A stretch of 64,000 bases of DNA from Cyclaneusma minus (taxonomy: Eukaryota; Ascomycota; Leotiomycetes; Marthamycetales; Marthamycetaceae): assembly GCA_037179335.1 (NCBI GenBank), contig JAKZHN010000014.1:124001-188000 (forward strand), in the 5' to 3' direction. The notes below the pieces were generated by a model. That model saw nothing but the letters and a program-made list of their open reading frames with translations. It was not told where the DNA came from and did not search any database. Made by a program: the position numbers and the translations under genes. This document shows, in pieces, positions 1 to 10,861 of this stretch. Position 1 is the stretch's first letter, and each line of letters opens with the position of its first letter.

Positions 1-3000
1 GCTTCACCGACTGACGTCTAAACCTGCCAAAGGGTGTGGATTCGGCGCTCCTGGAGAGGTTCCGTTTGGCACGTAGTACGGGATGCTGACCGTTGTCTTC
101 ACCCGCCTCCCCAGGCATTCAGCGAAAGATCAGACGATGAGTTCGTCATTCGATCGATCTCGACGGGTGGCTGGGAACCCGAGATTCGGAGAAGGAGATA
201 CAGATCTTGTGCGCATGTATCAGATTTTCAAATTCCCCATGTTCCCACACTGCGCACCAGATACAACAATTCTGAGATTCTGAAGTCGGCAGAGAGCCGA
301 GTTGGGGGGCACTGTTGTGCTGAAATATACAGCATGGTACACGGCCCGCACAGTCATATATCCATTAATATCCACCCCAGATGGTGCAAGGGCAGGAAAA
401 TTCCCCGGTGGCTCTGACTCTCGCTGACAAGTGTTAGTGACCTGAATGGCATCCGTCCCAGCGCCGACGGCAAGCTTCGATAGAAGCGGCTTTAAGGCCA
501 AGTATGTTGCTGATGCATCTACATCAATGTAAGTCCTAAGAGCGGAAGCAGCGGCGGGCTTATGATTATTAATCGCAGAAGACCCGCCAAACACGAGACA
601 CGCTTGGCTCTCAAAAGATTGATCTGAAGATTCTGAGTCAGGGAGCCAGGGACCAGGAGTTCATCTCATGTGGTGTGCGGAGTAGGGCAGAATCAAGAAA
701 GTGAGGTCCGATGCATCTCGATCCATGGCAGCGCTGGGTTGAGCTTAGCGCAGATCAGCACAGCTAAAATGGCCACCCCCTGTCGGTCCCCATAGCAATT
801 CTCAACATAATACCCATCTTTCGCGAAAATCCGATTCTGCTGATTTTAGGGCCGCCGGGATCATGCCAGAACAGGACGAGGGTCACCGTCTGACAATGTC
901 TGTACGTTCATTGGTCTTTTCCATAGCCCTCTTGAATCACTTGGGATGCTCCGAGGCACCTAAGGGATAGGGACTATACATGTAGACTGTATACACACCT
1001 TATTCGTCCCGCTGTACAAGCGTAAGATGCCCCATAGAAGCAAATAAAAGCTGTCACAAACCTGGGGAACAGGCATCGGAATACCGGATAGTAATCCACG
1101 GACACCAATGCGTATTTCCCCGAACACCACTGTCTTGTCATTTGTCATCTCGTGGAGTACTAATCCAACATGTTAGCAGCTGGACACAGTCCTGGCAACC
1201 AGAGTCAATTTAAATTGATAGGGGCAATTACCAATTCGAGCTATCAGTTTTGGTTGGAGTTCCTTTTCAATGGACTATGTATCTTACCATCCGGCATCCA
1301 GATCCCCGGCTTGATCCCTGCCACGATTCCTCTACGCTCCGACGCTCTGTCGATAAGCGTCAAGCAATCCCCTGCTCAAAGCTCCCAATCCGTTCTTGAT
1401 CGACCTGAGGCTCGAAAGATGTCTCGCTGTGATGTCCATTCCGCGGCAAGGCTGGCCAGCCGCCCAGTCAAGCGCTGAGGGGCCGCAGCTGATTGGATGA
1501 GAACGGAAGGCATATTGTATGGGTGTGCGCTGGCATAGCACTGTCAGATTTTGTTTGTATCTGTTAACAAATGAATGTCGGTGCTATTCTTAGCTGGTGT
1601 TTGGTTACCCAGGCGGAGGATCGCTCCTTGCAGGCCAAGGCCAATCCTACCCCACATCTTGCAAAGCTGGGAGAACAAGCAAAGGTTGGGCCACTACACC
1701 CTCATGTCATCGGTGTTACCAGTCACTAAGGAATCCAGGCACAGGAGACTCCCTTTTCGCAATTCGCCATCGGCATTCCGTCTGTCTCAAGGCTTCTCCC
1801 TTAGGTATCACCAACAAGTCAATTTCCTCATCCGGCGGCAATTCATTTGAAATGTCTCTGCCAGTGACGTCCAGTCTTCAAGGGCTAGCAGTGCCAAGCG
1901 CCAGGACGCTGGGATGCGACCAGCACGCAGCAGCATTCCAGTGGCTGACGATGAAGATTCGATTGCGCGTGCTGTCATCCCAGCTTTTCGACTTTTCTGG
2001 CGCGCTGCCGGTCACGCCGCCTTCTCCAGCTCGACGGCAAGTACCTGGCTGATCTACTTAGCTTTGGCACATATTCAATTTGGTGCTTTAATGCACGCAA
2101 GTAATCTGTTCGTATCCCATCCCGTGCCGCCATAGCTCCCCTGGGCTGCAGTTAAGCACCTTTCGGGTCTAGACGCCGCACGAGCCAAGGATCACCATCT
2201 GGCCTCGCCCATCATCGTCCACCCATGATCCCCATCTGCTTTCCAAGATCGCGAAACATGAAGGGATGCGAGAAGGCCGGACGTCTGGCCTAGGTTAGAG
2301 CCCAGAGTCGGGCAGGGCACTGGCTCCGCCGTGGTCCAAGAACATGCTTTTTTTGAGATGACACGCTCTTGCAAAGCTCTGGGTCGGCCACGCACCCGGC
2401 CTGTACCACTCTTGCCCGACTGCTGGCTTTTGGCATCACGACGTGCTGCTAGGCGCGGGAGGCAGAGTCCGCTTGGTGCCCGGGTTTGGCCTTGGGGAGC
2501 ACAGCACTGGCCCGTTGTCGATTTGATGCAAAATGAATTATTGGAATATCGACACAGGGAGGGGCGATGTCCAAGACACGGCGGCAGCAAAGCCAACAAA
2601 CATCGACTTTCACAACCACACCACTTCCGCGCATTCTCCAAGCGCAGATTCTGCATTTCGCATCCCTGCGCCGCCGGCTGGCCAGTGGCACTCGCTGAAC
2701 TGGTGTGATGTCCGCTCGTAGCGTGCGCATGGGTGCTGAGCGACGGCTGGACTGGGAAATATCGCAGGTTCCGCAAATGCAAATAGGACGCGGCTAAGCC
2801 CAGCCGGGCCGCCAGCATGGGACCTCCGACCCAGACATCAATAATGCGCGGGCCCTAGAGGCCACTGGCCAGTCCACGCTGCCGCCAGAGCTGGCCAGAA
2901 GACGCGAAGAGCACAGCTGGCAGGCCGGGCGCGCGCGAGGGCGACTGCGGCGAGTGCTGCCAAGCTGCTTGCATTTGGTCCCCTCGCATCTGGAATATCT

Positions 3001-3535
3001 CGTTGCAGTCAGCCGCAGCTGGGAATTACGCAGACGCCAAGTACAGGCATACAGCATCGGGAGCACCAGAGCGAGGGATAGAGGAGTCCGGCCCTCCAGC
3101 CATCGCCGGGGCCAGCAGCTGGTAGCAATCTCGTGCGTGCCAGGCCGACGGGCCTCAGGGCTGGCTGGCACGCTACTGGAAGCTGCATCCCTGGTCCTGG
3201 GCCCTGTACATGTACCTAGTGTTGGCTCGAGCCTTATGCTCCATCCGCAAGCCAAAGGCGAATAGCCTACTTATAATGAGAACGCCTCCCCGGCCGCCAT
3301 CCAGGTGATCGACACCACACTCCACTGTCAACTCCAAGCCCTGCATCTGACGAGGACCTGACGAGGACCTGACGAGAGACTCGACCGACGACAGGCAAGC
3401 TCGACGACGGCGACCCTCCCTGTTAATCTCTAATCGCCCCCAGCAGAACAAACGCAATCGACAAACTCAATTCCCCAGTACCTCGCTTCCTCCCGGCCAT
3501 CACCTGATTGGACTCGTGGAGGTGCCTTCTGGGCA
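1..3535. other. Gene-free leader upstream of the C2H2 regulator
   Basis: I find no convincing gene here. The open frames on both strands are short, overlap each other, start without supporting context and resemble no family I know. The stretch from about 2190 to 3250 is GC-rich, which keeps several frames open by chance. Two TACATGTA palindromes lie at 977-984 and 3207-3214. A short direct repeat of CTGACGAGGAC sits near 3346-3375. Because the next gene is a plus-strand transcription factor, the region may contain its long promoter and 5' leader, as is common for fungal developmental regulators. That is inference. Confidence 0.5.
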
Positions 3536-4848
3536 ATGGATCATTCGCAGAGCTTCACTGCTCGCAGGTCTGCCGCATCCAACCTCCCCACCTTCCAGCT
3601 TCCTCCGCCAGATCTCTCCAGCATGCACAAGTATCCCAACTTCCAGTCGGCGGGCACCACGCAGCAAAATTCCTCTGCTGCCGCCTTAACTCCTCCGGCC
3701 GGCAACGACGGCCTCAGCCCGCTCTCTTCTGGTGCGAATTCTGGAAGTTCTCAGAGTTCTACTTCAGGGATACCTCCTTACAATAACTCTTCGCTTGGCA
3801 ATTTCTGGCCGCAAACCACCTCTTCGTACACCTTCAGCAGCAACCCTCAGATGTCGTCCAGCTTCAACCAGCAGTATATGGGTAGACCGCTCTACTCGCC
3901 CTCCATGTTCCCACCCAGAAATTCAAACTTGCCGACCGCTGGTGAAGCTCTTCCACCTCCTCCATACGAACTTAACCTCCCCCCTTTCCCTTCTTCTATG
4001 CCAATGTCTGGCGCAGGAAATGTTCAGACCAGCTTGCCAACCCTTGCTCCCCAGCAAGCCCAGCAGCAACTAGCCAACGTCTACAACAATTCTCAACCGG
4101 CAGTCTCCCAGGCGTCTCATCATGCTACGGTTCAGGCCCCAGAACCCTATGGCGGTAGACCCCCTCCCACGCCTACCACCAACTACTACGCTCCAGCTTC
4201 CACGCCTCAGTCATCCACATACCCGGCCTATGCTCAGCACTCGCCAACGTCCCCAAGCAACTCAGGGACCCCTCAAAATCGCATCTCCCCAGTTTCAATG
4301 AATCATCACAGTCCAATGAGTAACTCTCAGCAACAAAGCCAATACCGCCCCTACAACAACGGCTACTCGCTCCCTGCCATGTCGGGCCCAATCATGTCCA
4401 ATGTTCACTCCCCCGGATCGCAGATGGCGTTGGTAGGTGGAATGAACATGTCTGGCTACCCCCAACAGTACGGAGGCATGTACGGCCATCCATCTCAACC
4501 GCAGCCCCAGAATGACCGCCCATTCAAGTGCGATCAATGCCCGCAGAGCTTCAACCGAAACCATGACTTGAAACGTCACAAGAGGATTCATTTGGCTGTC
4601 AAGCCATTCCCCTGTGGCCATTGCGAGAAGAGTTTTAGCAGAAAAGATGCATTGAAGGTTCGTTCAACCCCGATTCTAGTCAAGATCTTGAATTTAATAC
4701 TGACAGAATCACACAGCGACACATCTTAGTAAAAGGATGCGGAAAGTCCGGCAGTGAAGCTCGGGGCAGTACGAGCCCACTGGACAAGAGTGAAGTGATG
4801 AGCGACAGCACGGAAGACAGCCCCGTGGTGCCAAAGAGACAACTGTAA
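3536..4848 (+). CDS. C2H2 zinc-finger transcription factor, FlbC-like
   Basis: Two exons, 3536-4657 and 4717-4848, separated by a 59-nt intron (donor GTTCGT, acceptor CACAG), give 417 aa. Splicing restores the second finger, which an unspliced reading would destroy. Residues 1 to about 325 are rich in Ser, Pro, Gln, Asn and Tyr, typical of a disordered activation region. Two adjacent fingers follow: CDQCPQSFNRNHDLKRHKRIH, then CGHCEKSFSRKDALKRH continuing to VKGC. The second is a C2HC finger of the Swi5/Ace2-terminal type. Two C-terminal fingers behind a low-complexity N-terminus match the layout of FlbC, a conidiation regulator of Aspergillus (about 354 aa). I recognise the finger type firmly and the FlbC assignment only moderately. 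It is expected to be a nuclear DNA-binding protein. The ATG has a purine at -3. Confidence 0.85.
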
Positions 4849-6406
4849 CTCTTCCGCCTGACATAAAATTCGACGCTTATTATTCGCATTCGTTTTCTTT
4901 TTCGGATTCCCCTCATCGGCGCAAGCGAACGGAGGCGTCTTACCCATTTATATATTCTGCGACACGGAAAGACATCATTGTTGGATATATTCATTATTCT
5001 CGAACAGCTCGGAGTTGGGGCTCGACGGACTACGGTTTCGGCAGGCAGCAAAACAGCACTTGCTACAATGGCGATGGGCGGCAGCGGCTTGGGACTTTTG
5101 GAACAATCCTGGACAGTTACATTTGCGAGAGCTTTTCCTCTGATCTCCGTGCACTCGGGAGATTTTGTCTGAGATTCTGCCTCGTTTTCAACTTCGGTAT
5201 GGATGTTTGGCCGCGCTGGGTCCTGTTCTGTAAGGCTATGGGCATGGATGATTTGACGAGATACCCAAAATCCGAGATGAGGGTCGGCTGTTGTTTTTTT
5301 ACGGTTTTCTTTCCCATCGCTGTACTATTAGCTGGCATGGATGGTGGGAAGGTGAACAGATACAATCACAGCCTTGCGGGCGATTTTTATTTTGCCCGCT
5401 CATACCCCCTTACTTCCAACTTCCAAATCGTTCTGCGATAGTCCGAGCAACAAAGCAATGCCATACTACAAAAGTCGTCTCCCCCTAAAAGTCTAACAAC
5501 GCAGCATCCCCCATTCACCACCAAATCCAAAAGTCACAATACACACGTCCCGCCTCAGTTGAACAGTCCTGGGAGGTTGCTGCAAACCGCCCGTTCGCCG
5601 TCCGATTTAGCATCCCCTGTCCCGGAACTTGTGCCATCGAATAGAGTTTCCCATGTGTTGAAGATCCAGTAGTGTCTCACAAGAAAATCGCAGATGATCG
5701 TCCTCGCCTCATCCCCTGCAACAGCACGCACAGCATCGGGCCCCGCTGATCGACGCCGCCCCGGACGCCCACGTAAATAAGAAGGGGACATGTTTGGACA
5801 TGACTCGAGATGTCTGCTACTGTGGCTTGCCGGCCCGAGACGCCTGGCGCCACAGCCACACGGCGAACACGTGGAGAGCGCGCCGCGGCCGAATCCCCGG
5901 GCTATTCCCAGGCCCTGGAGCTTGGGATGCGCCACAGAACCAGAGTGTCGGGTTTGACTTTGGTGGCCTAAGGGAACAGTCGCCCTCCAGGCGCAAATGG
6001 ACGACGACTACGAGGAGCATTTCTCCCTGCTTCTGCCTCATTGTCCGTCTCCGTCTCAGCTTCTGCATCCTTCTCAGCTTTTACCTCTTCCTCAGCTTTC
6101 GCCTTTCCAGTTTCGGATGAAAGAATGGAATAAAGAAGATGGGATTCTAGGAAAGTGCAGGACGCTTCGATGCTCCATATGGTGCCCGTCAGATGAAGAT
6201 AGGTAAATACCGAAATCCATGGACTCCGAAACTCCTCTGCCCCGGCTAAATCATTGCAGAGGCTAGTGCTCACAAGCCGAAAGTCACCTGAATCGTTGTG
6301 GCTTTTGCATAGGCAGATGGATGAAACGTGCGCAATACAATGGCGATGGGATCGTGATTGCTGCTGTGGCTGACTACCTACCGCTCAGCTGATCGACCAA
6401 TGTTCC
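4849..6406. other. Intergenic region, no supported gene
   Basis: This holds the presumed 3' UTR of the C2H2 gene and about 1.5 kb in which I see no supported coding region. A CT-rich tract near 6040-6110 gives Leu/Ser/Pro-rich and, antisense, Glu/Ala-rich frames. These are low-complexity shadows. Confidence 0.5.
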
Positions 6407-7498
6407 TCATGACTCTCCGCTCCATGATCCATCTGCTTCATGCCCCTCCTCATCACTTCCTACGAGGTCCCATTCCACATCAGCCTCAGCCTCAGCAATC
6501 CACTTTTCCTTGGGGGTGTCCCGTCCATCAGACTTCTCCGAAATGTGCACAGCCCTGAAACTCTCCTCGATCCCAGGCCTTTCTCCTCTCTCCCACCGAC
6601 GAGGGAAATACTTCGGACCATCTCGATATAAATCTGGGAGGCCTCGAGATTTCATGATCTGAGCTCGGACGAGATACGGGTCGTCTGTACGAAATGCTTC
6701 CGGAGGCCGATTGTCCAACATATCGTTACGCATGCCATAAAGCGGAATACCATGGTCGCGGAGATAAAATTGGTGGTAGACAATCCCATATGCCAAGTGA
6801 TCCCTATCGAGCCGCATCTTCTCGCGAGCCTCCCGAGCCGTTTCGAGTTCTCGACGCAATTGCTCAACTGTTTGACGTAGTCGGCTGAGTTCTTCAACAG
6901 TCTTGGTCTCCGCCTCCTCCTGCCCATCACTTTCCTTCACACTCTCCACCGCTCTCGAAAGCTCCTCGGACTCAGCAAGCCAACTTGCATCCGCCCCCTC
7001 CTGTCTATCGAGTTCCGCCGCAATCTCCGCAACCATCGAAAGTTCCTCGGTTTCCCGCTCGGTGAATGCAAGCGTTTCGATTGCAAAGCCCATCTCATTG
7101 AGCTCAGTCTTGCTGAGCTGATACCTGATTTCAGCAGGGCGCCCGGAGAGCTCAGCCCAAATGTATTCCAGGACTTCGTCAGTAAAGTCATCACCGCGAA
7201 GATGTTTTTGCCGAGCCCTTTCATCCAAGTGACGGTAATGGCCCTCGTGAATGTCGTGGAATCTCCGAATTGCAGCTTGAAGTTTCTCCCACATGGTGGC
7301 TCGATACAGACCTTCCGAAGCAGTGGATGGCTTCTTCTGGCTTAAGCCGGTCTGTAGCTTGGAGAAGATTGGGAGAGGTCCGGCGAGGTCGATGGACTTA
7401 AGTGGAGTAAAAAGGAGGACAGATAAAACGGCTAAGTATGTCCTCAGAACAAAGACAGGTGCCTCGTGGGTGCAAGTAGTATGGAATCTGAAACCCAT
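6407..7498 (-). CDS. Hypothetical coiled-coil protein
   Basis: A single uninterrupted frame of 363 aa; I do not recognise the family. The first about 65 residues include a hydrophobic stretch (FVLRTYLAVLSVLLF), which could be a membrane anchor or signal-like segment. Alternatively the true start is the internal ATG at 7294 (MWEKLQAAIRRF), leaving about 295 aa of soluble protein; the composition changes sharply there. A Glu/Arg/Leu-rich segment at about residues 185-235 (EELSRLRQTVEQLRRELETA) has heptad spacing of a coiled coil. A charged, aromatic block follows (YGIVYHQFYLRDHG, then KYFPRRWERGERPG), and the C-terminus is acidic. The long frame with biased composition and no overlapping gene argues for a real gene. 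It runs in the same direction as CYT2 downstream of that gene's end. Confidence 0.6.
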   Translation of the reverse strand: MGFRFHTTCTHEAPVFVLRTYLAVLSVLLFTPLKSIDLAGPLPIFSKLQTGLSQKKPSTASEGLYRATMWEKLQAAIRRFHDIHEGHYRHLDERARQKHLRGDDFTDEVLEYIWAELSGRPAEIRYQLSKTELNEMGFAIETLAFTERETEELSMVAEIAAELDRQEGADASWLAESEELSRAVESVKESDGQEEAETKTVEELSRLRQTVEQLRRELETAREAREKMRLDRDHLAYGIVYHQFYLRDHGIPLYGMRNDMLDNRPPEAFRTDDPYLVRAQIMKSRGLPDLYRDGPKYFPRRWERGERPGIEESFRAVHISEKSDGRDTPKEKWIAEAEADVEWDLVGSDEEGHEADGSWSGES

Positions 7499-7821
7499 AT
7501 GTCAATGGACGATGACGGAACATACCTCTAGCGGATTTGTGAAGGTGCTGAAGGTAGGTAAGGTAGCAAGCGGCTGGCTGGTACAAAGACAGAATATTCT
7601 GGGGACTGCAAGAATCCCAGTAGGAGGGTAGACTTGTTCAAGTGTGATTCTCATACATTCTACAATAGAATACTGTACAAGTTTTGGAGCGGCGAACTTA
7701 CATCGATTCATAATCACCAATGCTCTGCGCCCCCAACTTTGAAGACCATCATGGACGCCGGACGCTTCTATGCTCCCATTTTAACGTCCACCAAATATAT
7801 ACGCCAACCCCTTTTCGACCC
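7499..7821. other. Spacer between the coiled-coil gene and CYT2
   Basis: About 320 bp between two minus-strand genes. It should contain the CYT2 3' UTR and the promoter of the coiled-coil gene. A short frame with a splice-like end is visible near 7502-7720 but leads into stops, so no gene is called. Confidence 0.4.
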
Positions 7822-8616
7822 TCAAGCCAATCCCAATATCTTACTCGCCCTCATTCGACAGCCCTCCCAAGTGGTCAACTTCGGCCTCACGTCCAGGAAG
7901 AAGTTGAGCTTTCCGGCCTTCCCCTCATCCTTGCCCGAATAGAAGTCAATCACGTACTCCACTCTCGTCCCACACCTATCAATCACCCAATCGTGTCTAT
8001 CAAACGGTGCCGTATACCCCAGCAACATATTTATCCTCGCTTTTGGCGTAATCGCCTTGCTCTGTCCCATAAAGCTCTCCAAGCGTGGACCACCGCATTG
8101 CTCTTCTGATCCGTACGGCCGCTCCCACTCTTTGATTTCCCGCCAGGCGCGCTCGTTCACGGCGTTGTGGATGGGCACGATGGTGCGCATGTCTGGCCCT
8201 TGTGGGTCATGGCCTTTGCGCTTCATAGCTTCGAAGAACATTTTCTCGGACGGGTATATCCAGTTTCCGGCTGAGCTGACGCCGGATTCTTGTTCATTGT
8301 TTGCGGGGGTGGAAAAGGGATCTTTGGCGTTGTCGGCGCGAGGAATGGAAGAGACGACTCGTTCAGTTCCCAAGGAATCTTTCGGAGGAGAAGGTTGTGT
8401 ATCGTCGTTTGATGAAGACCAGAATAGTCTGGAAAAGAAGCCGGGGGACGTGGTTTTGGATGCAGATCGATCAATTGGGCTGGGGGTGGCGCTGTTTGCT
8501 GGACTTGATCCTGATGCGCCAGGTCTTGTCAGGCCCGGATTTGCTTTCAACCACGCAGCGCGTGTTGCCGGATCCACGGGACATGATTCGGCTGGCTCTG
8601 CTGATTCTTTAGCCAT
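7822..8616 (-). CDS. CYT2: Holocytochrome c1 synthase (cytochrome c1 heme lyase)
   Basis: A single-exon gene of 264 aa. The enzyme attaches heme covalently to apocytochrome c1 in the mitochondrial intermembrane space, an assembly step for respiratory complex III. The N-terminus has the heme-regulatory Cys-Pro motif (ESCPVDPATRAAWL, Cys at residue 12), followed by a Ser/Pro-rich linker to about residue 110. The family core then runs to the end: NWIYPSEKMFFEAMKRKG, DMRTIVPIHNAVNERAW containing the conserved His, PFDRHDWVIDRCG, VEYVIDFYSG and FLDVRPKLTTWEG. Length and C-terminus are complete for the family. One CPV motif and this CPVD..TR..WL form favour CYT2 over the cytochrome c lyase CYC3. 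It is divergent from MVD1 across a 235-bp shared promoter. Confidence 0.92.
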   Translation of the reverse strand: MAKESAEPAESCPVDPATRAAWLKANPGLTRPGASGSSPANSATPSPIDRSASKTTSPGFFSRLFWSSSNDDTQPSPPKDSLGTERVVSSIPRADNAKDPFSTPANNEQESGVSSAGNWIYPSEKMFFEAMKRKGHDPQGPDMRTIVPIHNAVNERAWREIKEWERPYGSEEQCGGPRLESFMGQSKAITPKARINMLLGYTAPFDRHDWVIDRCGTRVEYVIDFYSGKDEGKAGKLNFFLDVRPKLTTWEGCRMRASKILGLA

Positions 8617-8851
8617 GGCGTGGGTGGATCGGTGCTGTTGACTTTTTTATTTGGAATATTTGGAATATTTGGAAGAAGCGTCTTGAAGATGGTCAGTGCA
8701 GCATCTGAGGATGGGAAATCTATCCCGAAGCTCGGAGTCCGAGCTCCTTCCCCTCCGACAAATTTCCCCTTTCCTCGAGTCCACGATCCCAGGGGCCTGA
8801 CTCTCACCGAAACTGCCATTGAAGTTTGACGGAAAACTTGATTGACGCAAG
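8617..8851. promoter_or_regulatory. Divergent promoter CYT2 / MVD1
   Basis: The 235 bp separates two start codons pointing away from each other, so it must serve both genes. A 9-bp unit, TTTGGAATA, is repeated about three times at 8650-8676, close to the CYT2 start. It gives evenly spaced TTCC motifs on the CYT2 strand. Whether it binds a factor is unknown. Confidence 0.6.
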
Positions 8852-10079
8852 ATGGCTGAAAAACCAATTTATCGCGCCAGCACCACCGCTCCCGTCAACA
8901 TTGCTGTGGTCAAGTAAGTCTAAGCTGCTACCACCCCGCCTAGAGAAACCTACCGACTCTCAACTCTTTGACAGGTACTGGGGCAAACGCGATCCCAAAC
9001 TCAATCTCCCTACCAACTCGTCCCTCTCTGTCACTCTCTCCCAAAAGGACCTCCGCACCCACACCACCGCCTCCTGCTCTCCCAGCTACACCGTCGATTC
9101 CCTCCTCCTCAACGGCTCTCCCCAATCCATTGATGGCGCCCGTACCCAAGCCTGCTTCCGCGAGCTTCGCTCTCTACGAGCTGCTCTCGAGAAGCAGGAC
9201 CCCTCTCTCCCCACCCTCTCATCCATGCACCTCCGCATCGTCTCTGAAAACAACTTCCCCACCGCCGCCGGCCTAGCCAGCTCGGCTGCCGGTTTTGCTG
9301 CCCTCGTCCGCGCCATCGCCAACCTCTACGAGCTCCCCGCGAACCCCAACGAGCTGAGTAAGATCGCACGTCAAGGCAGCGGCAGCGCATGTCGTTCCCT
9401 GTTCGGCGGCTACGTCGCATGGCGCATGGGCTCGCTCGAAGATGGCTCCGACAGTTATGCTGACGAAGTAGCGCCCGCCTCTCACTGGCCGTCCATGCGC
9501 GCCCTCATTCTCGTCGTCTCCGCGGCGAAGAAGGGCGTTTCCTCAACCGAGGGTATGCAGACTACAGTCGCCACTTCAGGCATGTTTCCGCAGCGTGTTG
9601 AGAAGGTTGTGCCAAAGCATATGCAAGAAATGGAGGATGCGATTAAGGCCAGGGACTTTGCCAAATTTGCGGAGGTGACGATGAAGGACAGCAATAGCTT
9701 CCATGCTACTTGCCTCGATACTTATCCACCGATTTTCTATCTCAATGATGTCTCGAGGGCGGCAATCAGGATTGTGGAGAACCTGAATGCGAGTGCGGGG
9801 CGGACAGTGGCTGCGTACACGTTTGATGCGGGCCCCAATGCGGTGATTTACTTTGAGGAGAAGGATGCGGCGGTTGTCTACGGAGCGTTTAGAGAGGCCT
9901 TGAGTCACGTGGATGGGTGGGGAAGTGCTCAAGGAGAGAAGGTCGAGGGATTGGATGAGAAGGCTCTGAAGACACTGAGCGAGGGCGTGAGCAGGGTTAT
10001 TCTGACTGGTGTTGGTGAGGGACCAGTCAAGGTCGAGGAAAGCCTGATTGGAGATGACGGAGAACCGATCAAGAAGTGA
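8852..10079 (+). CDS. MVD1: Mevalonate diphosphate decarboxylase
   Basis: Two exons, 8852-8913 and 8975-10079, with a 61-nt intron (donor GTAAGT, acceptor GACAG), give 388 aa, the usual length. The enzyme (yeast ERG19) converts mevalonate 5-diphosphate to isopentenyl diphosphate with ATP, the last step of the mevalonate pathway that feeds sterols, dolichol and ubiquinone. The start ATG at 8852 gives MAEKPIYRASTTAPVNIAVV. The splice creates the invariant KYWGKRD. Further GHMP-kinase-fold motifs are LNLPTNSSLSVTL, the ATP loop FPTAAGLASSAAGFAAL, GSGSACRSLFGGYVAW, and a C-terminal DAGPNAV. No disruption is seen. It converges on COX18 downstream. Confidence 0.96.
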
Positions 10080-10861
10080 AAGGGGGCAGGGCCAGTGGAA
10101 GCCAGTATTGATCCACGGTAGACATGGATTGCGCCAGTTTAGAAGATACCTCATAATGCACAAAAGCATCAAGTCACTGAATTCGCTCCTCTCAGACACG
10201 AAGAAAAAGACCCACGAGAGTCCTATCTCCGAAGACAGGTTTTGATGAGCCAATTCCACGAGAGGCTCTTGCTTTGGAAGAAAAAGAACATAAATACATT
10301 TACACGACCCAACCTCGCACTCCTAAAGCGGCATCTCGAAGGGTCGAAGGCGGAAGTCCGCCCCATCCCATCCCTCAAACTCATCCAACTCAGCTTTATC
10401 ATCTACCTCATAGCCTTCATCCTCTGACCCACATTACAGATGCATCGTACACACAATAATATGATCTGTAGGTGCCCAATGATCGGTCAGTCTCCTTGGA
10501 TACCTACTCAAGATTCGAAGTGTAGTATGCGCTTTTAATTGGGGAGACTTTTCGCCGACCTGTGGATCTATATACATGTCTACCTTTTGATGACCACACA
10601 CGCGTTCTCTTCTACTTCTACATGCCATCTAGAATACCGACCAGGAGAATTCCTCTTGACACAACACCAAGTAGCGTTGGAGCTGGAAATAAGGCACTTG
10701 GTCCTTAACTCACCTCAGGCTCACAACCCTTTCCTATCATCGTGGCAAATACCAAATCGTTCCAGCGCAGACTTCGTTCCCTATATCGACGTGCGATAAA
10801 AAGGTCCGACCACATCCCCCTTTTCCTCAACGCGGCCATCTCCCCCAGCCCCTCTCTGCGC
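10080..10861. other. Convergent intergenic region MVD1 / COX18
   Basis: About 780 bp between the 3' ends of two convergent genes. I see no gene. It should contain both 3' UTRs and polyadenylation signals. Confidence 0.5.

Noticed and set aside
2192..3457. Long frames on both strands in the GC-rich leader
   Set aside because: Overlapping antisense frames in GC-rich DNA are expected by chance; sequences look like noise (Arg/Pro/Ser-rich, no motifs).
7398..7720. Possible upstream exons joined to the coiled-coil gene
   Set aside because: The best splice (38 nt) is too short for these genomes and leads into a different frame that stops.
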